From assembly GCA_012963895.1 (NCBI GenBank), contig DTUW01000029.1:1-10867 (forward strand): a stretch of DNA of 10,867 nucleotides. The letters are read 5' to 3'. This document shows positions 5,189 through 10,867 of this stretch, piece by piece; position 1 is the first letter of the stretch, and every line of letters begins with the position of its first letter. Source of the DNA: Campylobacterales bacterium (lineage in GTDB: Bacteria; Campylobacterota; Campylobacteria; Campylobacterales; Thiovulaceae). The notes under the pieces were generated by a model. The model saw nothing but the letters and a program-made list of their open reading frames with translations. It searched no databases and was not told the origin of the DNA. Position numbers and translations under genes: made by a program.

Positions 5189-7786
5189 ATGAAAAAGAGA
5201 GTTCTGTTTTTACTATTTCTCTCTACCGTTTTTGGTAAGGAGTATAGTGTTTCACTTTTTGATACCAATTCAACCAATGGTATCTGGCAGATGGTGGGAG
5301 TGGGTGGTTTGAAAATTATATCCAACTCCTCCACTACCTCATCGAGCGACGATGGGACTGCTGTAAATAATCCAACTATTCCAACAGAGGATAGAACCGA
5401 TTCAGTCTCTTCGACTGATACGGTATCTACTGGTGTGTATGACGAACATGGATTTTCAGAAGATGAGGTAGCTATTAGTTCTATCTTTGATACCAATCTA
5501 TCCAATGATAGTTTCGACAAGTTGAACGATAGCGGAACATTGGTGATGTATAGCTACAATCCAATAGCTGAAAATAGTTGGCTCTACTACAATAGCAAAA
5601 ATAGTGATAGCGACAACGAATTTACAACACTTAAAAAGGGGTTTGGATATTGGGCTAAGTATGATGATACCAATCTTCAATTTAGTTCCAATAGCGAAAA
5701 GCTATCTAATGCAGGGTTTATTTTCGACAACTCTTTTGAGATGGGAATTGAAACATATACAGCTAAAATTTTTGAGGGGTGGAATTTGCTATCTATTCCA
5801 GACAAGAGGACGATTGAGCGGGGATATATAGCCACTCTGGACTACGATGAGAATAGTGAATACAACTTCTCTATTGCTTTGAAATCCTCATTAGACATTA
5901 GAAATATCTATATAGATAGCAATTCGACAGATGAAGCTGTTCAGAGACTCAACTCATCTCTAAATGATTTGGATATTTTGGTGTTTGAGAGCGGGATAGA
6001 TGGATTTGAGAAATCTATTACCTTTATAGGTAGAAATCCATTTTTTATCCAAAACGATTCCAATATCTCCTATGTAGAGTATCCTACTAAAAATAGTGAG
6101 AGTTCTAATATTGTATATAGTGAATTGGTAAATGGTCTAATTGTCGATTTCAATCGCGAAATTCTTAACCTGCTCCCTTCTGTTGAGATAGCGATAGATG
6201 GAGAAGAGATAAATATCTCCAATATTGCACCAAAACAGATAGCTACATCTGATAATAGTGTTTTTGGTGTCGAACTTGCTCTAAGTGATGACAATGTTAC
6301 TTTGCTGATTTCGGATAAGGAGAGAGATGTTACTCTCTACAATCGAAACTATATCAAGAGGTATCTAAATCCAGATAGCTCTACCATTCCTACTGGTTTC
6401 TACTCTATCGATAACAACACCACTATTTTTCAAGCTACCTCATCGAGAGATGATGTCAATAGTTCCCTAACTACTATCGAAAATAGTAGAGAGTATGAGA
6501 TTATTCAAGGGTATGGGTCGATAGCAGATTTGCTATATAGTTCTATCGTTGAAAATGGAAAGGTTTCATTTTCAGATAGCCTCAACGGAACTCACTATAT
6601 CTCAACTTACCAATTTCCGAGAACTAACAACCTGAAATATTTCCTATCTATTGTCTTTGATGGATATGTTCCTACTCAGCTTCTAACTTTGAAAGATAAT
6701 AAGGGGGTTGATGAACCTGAGTGGTTGAGCATTCCTATATATCAAGACATGACAAAATGGTTGAAGTTTATTTCAAGATATGAGCCTACCTATTCAGTCG
6801 ATAAGAGAAAATCCTATTGGGTGAAGTTTGCCCCTGTAAATCCATCAACTACCCAATTTGCAATTGACGAAAAACAATCGACTATCAATAAAAAGGTATT
6901 TCACCAAGTCTCATCGGATAGAAGATATATCAATAATGTAATCCATTACAATATTCAGATATTTCTAAAAGATGTTTCCAAAAAGATGCGGGGATATTTG
7001 AAAATAGGGGATAGAGAGATAGAGTTAACCCCTGAATTGGACGGTAGTATATTTACTGCTCAACTCGATTCCGAAGAGCTTTACCAAATTGGTGATATTT
7101 CCTCTATCGAAAAAGTTCAGGCTGTAATTGTCGATGAGAACGGAATTGAAAAAAGTATCGATTTAGACATTGCATTCACTCAACCAGATAAACCTAGTGG
7201 TCTATTGAGTTTCGATGATATTTTGAAAGATAGCCATTTCAAGATTTTCAAAGAGGATTTGGAAAACTTCAATGAAGTTAGCAATCTCAAACAGAATTTA
7301 TGTTCAGATTTTGGAATTCAGACTCTCTATGTTATTAGAGTTGATAGTAATGATACATCTACCCCTTTGGAAAGTTTGATAATGTCAAACCCTCTGAAAA
7401 AGAGTTATGTATCCAAATATAAAGGGACTTCCCAACTTACTACTAAGCCGAATGGATATAGTTCTATTCCAGTCAAATATAGTGATAGTTGTCAATTGAG
7501 CGATGAGGTGGCTCAAAATGAAGGGGTTAGAATTGGAGCATCTGAACATAATATATCTCTCTTTTATAAAAAGTCTCCAAATATTACAACAGGAGAAATT
7601 AAGCAGTTTCCAAATGTGATGTATATAAAAGTAAATAGCGATATACTAAAAGTAGATTTTGATAGTGCATACTCATATCAAAATTTCTATGTAGTTGATG
7701 AAAATGGGGTTGTCTATTCTGGGCAATTTATTCCAGAAGTATATGGAAGCTCTTCAACTCCATACATATTGCCAATAATAGAATAG
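5189..7786 (+). CDS. Large exported protein of unknown function
   Basis: The 865-residue product begins with a clear signal peptide (MKKRVLFLLFLSTVFG, cleavage near 16/17). A Ser/Thr/Asp-rich low-complexity segment follows (about 45-80), then a long region that looks beta-rich. Recurring aromatic motifs are GFGYWAKYDD near 151-160, EGWNLLSIP near 196-204 and KSYWVKF near 541-547, which suggests repeated domains of the GWNL...GYW type found in some bacterial surface proteins. There are only two cysteines (C705, C768) and no membrane anchor, lipobox or autotransporter barrel that I can see, so it is probably periplasmic, surface-bound or secreted. I chose the ATG at 5189 over an in-frame TTG at 5186, because AGGAGG is seven bases upstream of the ATG. 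It ends eight bases before the TauE-type transporter gene. No function can be assigned. Confidence 0.8.
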   Translation: MKKRVLFLLFLSTVFGKEYSVSLFDTNSTNGIWQMVGVGGLKIISNSSTTSSSDDGTAVNNPTIPTEDRTDSVSSTDTVSTGVYDEHGFSEDEVAISSIFDTNLSNDSFDKLNDSGTLVMYSYNPIAENSWLYYNSKNSDSDNEFTTLKKGFGYWAKYDDTNLQFSSNSEKLSNAGFIFDNSFEMGIETYTAKIFEGWNLLSIPDKRTIERGYIATLDYDENSEYNFSIALKSSLDIRNIYIDSNSTDEAVQRLNSSLNDLDILVFESGIDGFEKSITFIGRNPFFIQNDSNISYVEYPTKNSESSNIVYSELVNGLIVDFNREILNLLPSVEIAIDGEEINISNIAPKQIATSDNSVFGVELALSDDNVTLLISDKERDVTLYNRNYIKRYLNPDSSTIPTGFYSIDNNTTIFQATSSRDDVNSSLTTIENSREYEIIQGYGSIADLLYSSIVENGKVSFSDSLNGTHYISTYQFPRTNNLKYFLSIVFDGYVPTQLLTLKDNKGVDEPEWLSIPIYQDMTKWLKFISRYEPTYSVDKRKSYWVKFAPVNPSTTQFAIDEKQSTINKKVFHQVSSDRRYINNVIHYNIQIFLKDVSKKMRGYLKIGDREIELTPELDGSIFTAQLDSEELYQIGDISSIEKVQAVIVDENGIEKSIDLDIAFTQPDKPSGLLSFDDILKDSHFKIFKEDLENFNEVSNLKQNLCSDFGIQTLYVIRVDSNDTSTPLESLIMSNPLKKSYVSKYKGTSQLTTKPNGYSSIPVKYSDSCQLSDEVAQNEGVRIGASEHNISLFYKKSPNITTGEIKQFPNVMYIKVNSDILKVDFDSAYSYQNFYVVDENGVVYSGQFIPEVYGSSSTPYILPIIE

Positions 7787-7794
7787 GATAGGTT

Positions 7795-8541
7795 GTGGTT
7801 GAAATAGTATTAGCAGGAGCATTTACAGGGGTTCTCTCCGGTTTCTTTGGAATTGGAGGGGGGACTATATTAGTTCCCCTCCTAATTATGATAGGTTTCG
7901 ATATTAAAGATGCTATCGGTATTTCTGTTGTCCAGATGTTGATGGCTTCTCTCTATGGGAGCTATATAAATAAAAAGAGTGGTCTGATAGACCTATCTCT
8001 AATAGTCCCTATTGGAATAGGTGGATTTCTTGGAGCATTGGGTAGCTCCTATTTTGTGAAACATGTATCTAGTCAGCTATTAGAAGGTCTATTTTTGTTA
8101 TTCGTCCTCTATGCAATATATAGAGTTGTTCAACACAACCCGGAAAGTGGAGGAGACAGCGATTTCCAATCTCCTTCTAAATATATACTTCTCCTAATAG
8201 GTGCCACTATTGGATTTTTCTCAATTTCGATAGGAGTAGGCGGTTCTCTTCTTCTAGTCCCAATTTTGGTTGGATTTTTCCACTACGATATTAAAAAAGC
8301 GATAGCCACTGGTCTATTTTTCGTGATATTCTCTTCTCTTTCAGGAGTTATTACCTTCGCACTACATGGAAATATTCTCTATTTTGAAGGAGTAACAATA
8401 GGAATATCGGCTCTCTTTGGAGTGAGATTGGGAATCTGGTTAGGTCATATATCGAGTAATAAGATTAGAAAACTGCTATTGTTACTTTTCTATATTGGAG
8501 TAGCAACCTATCTTGCATATAGGTTCTTAGAAACATTATAG
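7795..8541 (+). CDS. TauE/SafE-family membrane transporter (putative sulfite/sulfonate-type anion exporter)
   Basis: The 248-residue product is almost entirely hydrophobic, with about seven or eight membrane helices. It shows the internal duplication typical of the TauE/SafE family: GFFGIGGGTILVP at 16-28 is echoed by a Gly-rich GVGGSLLLVP motif near 147-156, each followed by a DIKxAI segment. Family members export or import sulfite, sulfoacetate or related organic anions, but many have no known substrate and the sequence does not decide it. The start is GTG, with AGGATAGG a few bases upstream, and the gene begins eight bases after the large exported protein, suggesting co-transcription. A sulfur-compound role would suit a sulfur-oxidising host but is only inference. 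Confidence 0.85.
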   Translation: MVEIVLAGAFTGVLSGFFGIGGGTILVPLLIMIGFDIKDAIGISVVQMLMASLYGSYINKKSGLIDLSLIVPIGIGGFLGALGSSYFVKHVSSQLLEGLFLLFVLYAIYRVVQHNPESGGDSDFQSPSKYILLLIGATIGFFSISIGVGGSLLLVPILVGFFHYDIKKAIATGLFFVIFSSLSGVITFALHGNILYFEGVTIGISALFGVRLGIWLGHISSNKIRKLLLLLFYIGVATYLAYRFLETL

Positions 8542-8560
8542 ATTTAGTTATCCTTACACT

Positions 8561-9244
8561 ATGGAAAATTTAGAACTACTTGAAAAGAGATTAGGATACA
8601 AATTCAAAAATAGGCAATATCTAATTGAGGCTCTGACCCATAAGAGCTATAATAAGCCATATAATAATGAGAGATTGGAATTTATAGGGGACTCCATTGT
8701 CAATTTTGCAATTACTATGTATCTATACAAATATTTTCCCGACTCTGATGAGGGGTCTCTCTCTAAACTCCGCTCCTCTCTTGTAAGTCAAGCTGGGCTA
8801 TACAAGATAGCTGAATATCTATCCATTGGTAGATATATACTAATTTCAGATGCAGAAGATAGAAATCAAGGGAGGTATAAAAAATCTCTACTTGCTGATA
8901 GTGTCGAGGCAATTATTGCAGCTATCTATCTCGATTCAGGAGAGAATATATCTATTGTCCAAAATGTAATTACCTCCATCTACAATGCTGTTTTTCCAAA
9001 CATCAGCTTAGATACTATTTTCAAGGATTTTAAAACTACCCTTCAAGAGATAACCCAATCCCGTTTTGGAGTTATTCCTGAATATCGAGTTCTCTCTACA
9101 TCTGGACCAGACCATAATAAAACTTTTGAAATAGGGGTCTATATAGAAAATCGACTATATGCAGTCTCAACTGGTAAATCTAAAAAGAATGCTGAACAAC
9201 AAGCAGCGGAAATTGCAATTCAGAAATTGGACAATGAAAATTAG
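8561..9244 (+). CDS. rnc: Ribonuclease III
   Basis: The 227-residue product is a standard-length RNase III, the double-strand-specific endonuclease that processes rRNA precursors and structured mRNAs. The catalytic domain has the signature NERLEFIGD at 36-44 and the expected acidic residues E37, E40, D44, E64, D113 and E116, matching the E. coli set. A double-stranded RNA-binding domain spans about 155-223, with GPDHNKTFE at 182-190 and a GKSKKNAEQQAA helix near 205-216. The ATG is well placed by homology but has no obvious Shine-Dalgarno, so translation may depend on coupling with the transporter gene that ends 19 bases earlier. Its last 11 bases overlap the ybgC-type gene. Confidence 0.96.
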   Translation: MENLELLEKRLGYKFKNRQYLIEALTHKSYNKPYNNERLEFIGDSIVNFAITMYLYKYFPDSDEGSLSKLRSSLVSQAGLYKIAEYLSIGRYILISDAEDRNQGRYKKSLLADSVEAIIAAIYLDSGENISIVQNVITSIYNAVFPNISLDTIFKDFKTTLQEITQSRFGVIPEYRVLSTSGPDHNKTFEIGVYIENRLYAVSTGKSKKNAEQQAAEIAIQKLDNEN

Positions 9245-9599
9245 GATTTACTATGAAGATACCGATATTAGCGGTTTCGTCTATCACTCCAACTATCTAA
9301 AATTTTGTGAAAGGGCAAGGAGTGAGCTATTTTTCCAAAAAGGGCTATCTCCGATAGATGGCAATAGCCATTTTGTAGTTTCTAAATTGGAGGCTAAATT
9401 TATTCAACCTGCAAAGTTTGGAGATATTTTGGAAGTGGATACACAAGTTACAAAAATTGGAGGCTATTCGGTTCAACTGCTCCAAACTATATTTAGAGAT
9501 GAGGTAGAGATTTTCAGAATGGACATCACATTGGCATATCTAAAAAATGGAAAATTAGCAAAGATAGACAGGAAAACAAAAGAGATATTTTATAAGTGA
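9234..9599 (+). CDS. ybgC: YbgC-type acyl-CoA thioesterase
   Basis: The 121-residue product is a single hotdog-fold domain of the YbgC/4-hydroxybenzoyl-CoA thioesterase family. The motif YYEDTDISGFVYHSNYLKF (7-24) contains the expected catalytic aspartate (D11) and H18, followed by CERARSE at 25-31. Members hydrolyse acyl-CoA or acyl-ACP thioesters in the cytoplasm and in many bacteria sit next to tol-pal genes. Here no tol genes are visible and the neighbour is rnc. I chose the ATG at 9234 because the protein then begins MKIRIYYEDTD, as the family does; a longer frame from 9159 only adds residues read out of frame from rnc. The 11-base overlap with rnc suggests coupled translation. Confidence 0.9.
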   Translation: MKIRIYYEDTDISGFVYHSNYLKFCERARSELFFQKGLSPIDGNSHFVVSKLEAKFIQPAKFGDILEVDTQVTKIGGYSVQLLQTIFRDEVEIFRMDITLAYLKNGKLAKIDRKTKEIFYK

Positions 9600-9605
9600 T
9601 ATAAT
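9597..9605 (+). promoter_or_regulatory. Extended -10 promoter for the HP0268-family gene
   Basis: TGATATAAT combines a perfect TATAAT (9600-9605) with the upstream TGn extension. The TG comes from the TGA stop of the thioesterase gene. No -35 is evident, which is usual for extended -10 promoters. Transcription would start near 9612, leaving a leader of about 32 bases before the ATG at 9644. Confidence 0.5.
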
Positions 9606-9643
9606 TGTATTTACCTTTTTACTCAATATTAGATGGAGTTCCT

Positions 9644-9889
9644 ATGAAATACAAATTGGCGAAAGATGACCTGAAACCAGAGGAGAGTAATGTAATTAGT
9701 CTAGATGATATTGAAGATATTGTCAAATCTAAAAAAAGTGTTATCTTCTATTTTGATAGAGACAACTCCGAGAAATCTATCAAGGCACTTGCTAAACACT
9801 TCGACAAACACAATAGAAGTGTATATATTCGAGAAGTCCGATATGGACTTGATGAAAAAGATTTTATTTACGAGGTTCATATACTCTAA
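9644..9889 (+). CDS. HP0268-family small protein (putative nuclease)
   Basis: The 81-residue product matches the Helicobacter pylori HP0268 family in length and in its best conserved part, an IFYF strand near 34-37 and an ending REVRYGLDEKDFIYEVHIL, close to what I recall for HP0268. Family members are small alpha/beta proteins found in Campylobacterota. The H. pylori protein has been reported to have nuclease activity, but its cellular role is not settled. The start at ATG 9644 is supported by GGAG six bases upstream; an in-frame ATG at 9605 lies inside the probable promoter and would add 13 residues without family support. The gene sits 44 bases after the thioesterase gene. The family call rests on remembered sequence, not on a search. 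Confidence 0.75.
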   Translation: MKYKLAKDDLKPEESNVISLDDIEDIVKSKKSVIFYFDRDNSEKSIKALAKHFDKHNRSVYIREVRYGLDEKDFIYEVHIL

Positions 9890-9916
9890 ATATATAGAAA
9901 CTGTCTCCCAAATCTT

Positions 9917-9935
9917 AGAGGAGTTTAGCTCCTCT
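9917..9935 (+). terminator. Hairpin after the HP0268-family gene, weak terminator candidate
   Basis: AGAGGAG (9917-9923) pairs with CTCCTCT (9929-9935) around a five-base loop, 27 bases after the stop codon. No U-run follows, so it is not a classical intrinsic terminator. It could stabilise the transcript end or act with another factor. It lies just upstream of the promoter for the next gene. Confidence 0.4.
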
Positions 9936-9952
9936 CTCCAAATTTGCTCCGA

Positions 9953-9981
9953 TTGACTTCTAAATTATTTTAATGTAGAAT
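9953..9981 (+). promoter_or_regulatory. Sigma70-type promoter of the right-edge exported protein
   Basis: TTGACT at 9953-9958 and TAGAAT at 9976-9981 are separated by exactly 17 bases, each one mismatch from consensus. Transcription would begin near 9988, giving a leader of about 28 bases with AAGGA at 10005-10009. This is the best-formed promoter in the window and indicates independent, probably strong expression of the gene at 10016. Confidence 0.7.
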
Positions 9982-10015
9982 ATTTCAAATCAACCTATTT
10001 TTTAAAGGATATTTT

Positions 10016-10867
10016 ATGGGTAATCGTATCCTAAAAACTGGCTTTTTAAGCATTGCGGCGGCTTCTGTTCTTACCACCAGTGCTTTTGCTGAGATAGAGA
10101 CAACGATAGAGCCAAGAACTCAGCAAGGGACTACAGCTCTATATTTGAATAAGGCTGGAACAACAGAAGAGATTTTCAGAATCAAAATAGACAATACAGA
10201 CCCTGTATATTCCCGGCTTGAAAGTATGTCTGTTGAGATAAATTCAACAGCACCGGATTTGAATTTCTTAAACCAGATATTGGTTTATAAAGGGACTCAA
10301 AACGAGGATAATTTAGTTAAAGCTTTCAAAATTACAGATGACAATGCTTCATCGACAGATTCAATCAGTTTAGACCTCGATTTTACAGATATTGCATCTG
10401 ATAATGACAAAGTAAATTTCATCAATACAAAAGAAGGAAACCCAACCAGTTTTATTCTAGTTTTAGATTTCGGACAAATTAGCGGAATCGACGATGCCGA
10501 ATTGAATGTAACTTTAAAAAGTGGAATCCAATATACAGCTAGAAAAAAGGTAGGAGACACTATTGAAGAGCAAAAAGACCAGCTCCTAGATGATACCCTA
10601 GTTAGTAGTAGTGCAACACTCCCAGCTGTAACTGATAATTTCAAGATTGACACTACAAACCCATCGATTGTAGATGCTGGTTTTATTACATCAAGCACAA
10701 CAACAGGAAAGGCTGTTGGAGTTCCAAATGATGGAGGTAGTGAGAGTTACGACTATAATAAATCGTTTGATGTAAATATCTCATTTACCGAGAATTTGGA
10801 TAGAGATTACACAGGTGTTCTCTATTTGAGTTACTTCAATGATACAACGAAGGCTTTCAAGTTTGTT
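10016..10867 (+). CDS. Exported, probably surface protein, cut by the right edge
   Basis: An open frame of 284 codons runs from ATG 10016 off the right edge without a stop. The start MGNRILKTGFLSIAAASVL leads to SAFA, a textbook signal peptide cut after residue 25. The visible mature part is rich in Thr, Ser, Asp and Asn, has no cysteine and looks beta-stranded. IDTTNPSIVDAG at 211-222 resembles the start of bacterial Ig-like repeats, and a new strand-rich segment begins near 250. This fits a surface-layer, adhesin or filament-like protein, but the family is not recognised and the C-terminus is unseen. AAGGA lies six bases before the ATG and a good promoter lies upstream, so it is probably transcribed alone or leads its own operon. 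Confidence 0.8.
   Translation, partial: MGNRILKTGFLSIAAASVLTTSAFAEIETTIEPRTQQGTTALYLNKAGTTEEIFRIKIDNTDPVYSRLESMSVEINSTAPDLNFLNQILVYKGTQNEDNLVKAFKITDDNASSTDSISLDLDFTDIASDNDKVNFINTKEGNPTSFILVLDFGQISGIDDAELNVTLKSGIQYTARKKVGDTIEEQKDQLLDDTLVSSSATLPAVTDNFKIDTTNPSIVDAGFITSSTTTGKAVGVPNDGGSESYDYNKSFDVNISFTENLDRDYTGVLYLSYFNDTTKAFKFV

Noticed and set aside
5149..5520. Minus-strand open frame of 123 codons
   Set aside because: Antisense to the signal peptide and start of the large exported protein, and runs into the promoter gap before petA.
9159..9233. Upstream extension of the thioesterase gene
   Set aside because: The 25 extra residues are rnc read in another frame, and the family begins at MKIRIYYEDTD.
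10297..10698. Minus-strand open frame of 133 codons
   Set aside because: Antisense to the exported protein starting at 10016, with no ribosome-binding site and a composition typical of a shadow frame.
1..10867. Search for tRNA, rRNA, CRISPR, transposase or integrase
   Set aside because: No cloverleaf-like sequence, regular spaced repeats or recognisable mobile-element protein was seen on either strand.

Overview
The window looks like chromosomal DNA from a Campylobacterota (epsilonproteobacterial) organism. The evidence is a low G+C content (roughly one third by eye), a petA-petB-petC cluster whose cytochrome c1 is a two-haem protein, and a small HP0268-family protein typical of that phylum. 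I cannot place the genus. A free-living sulfur oxidiser is plausible but is inference only.

Left half, minus strand, reading right to left from about 5088 to 94: petA (Rieske protein), petB (full-length cytochrome b) and petC (two-haem cytochrome c) encode the quinol:cytochrome c oxidoreductase. A 69-base gap with a small G/C hairpin follows. Then come an XTP/dITP diphosphatase (rdgB), three small lipoprotein genes (1308-1787, 1021-1299, 446-1024) and a small exported protein (94-435). These genes are tightly packed. One pair shares an ATGA overlap, one pair a TAATG overlap, and several stop codons lie inside the next Shine-Dalgarno sequence. The layout suggests one long transcript in which housekeeping respiration genes come first and fast-evolving envelope genes sit at the tail.

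Left edge: bases 1-120 are an inverted, 82.5% identical, gap-free copy of bases 816-935, part of the 446-1024 lipoprotein gene. The similarity ends abruptly at 120/121. The copy reads on the plus strand as the end of a second lipoprotein gene, which stops at 142. It also supplies the last eight codons of the minus-strand gene at 94-435. This is a clear rearrangement breakpoint. Together with the facing copy it could be an inverted-repeat pair that swaps the C-terminal ends of lipoproteins. It is the most interesting structure in the window.

Right half, plus strand, from 5189: a large exported protein of unknown function (865 residues), a TauE/SafE-type membrane transporter, RNase III (rnc), a YbgC-type acyl-CoA thioesterase overlapping rnc, and an HP0268-family small protein. 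The last gene probably also has its own extended -10 promoter. After a 126-base gap with a hairpin and a good sigma70-type promoter, a second exported protein begins at 10016 and runs off the right edge.

At whole-window scale, several four-base palindromes are nearly absent (GATC once, GTAC once, ACGT and GCGC not found by eye), while GATAG/CTATC is strongly over-represented. I saw no tRNA, rRNA, CRISPR array, transposase or integrase.
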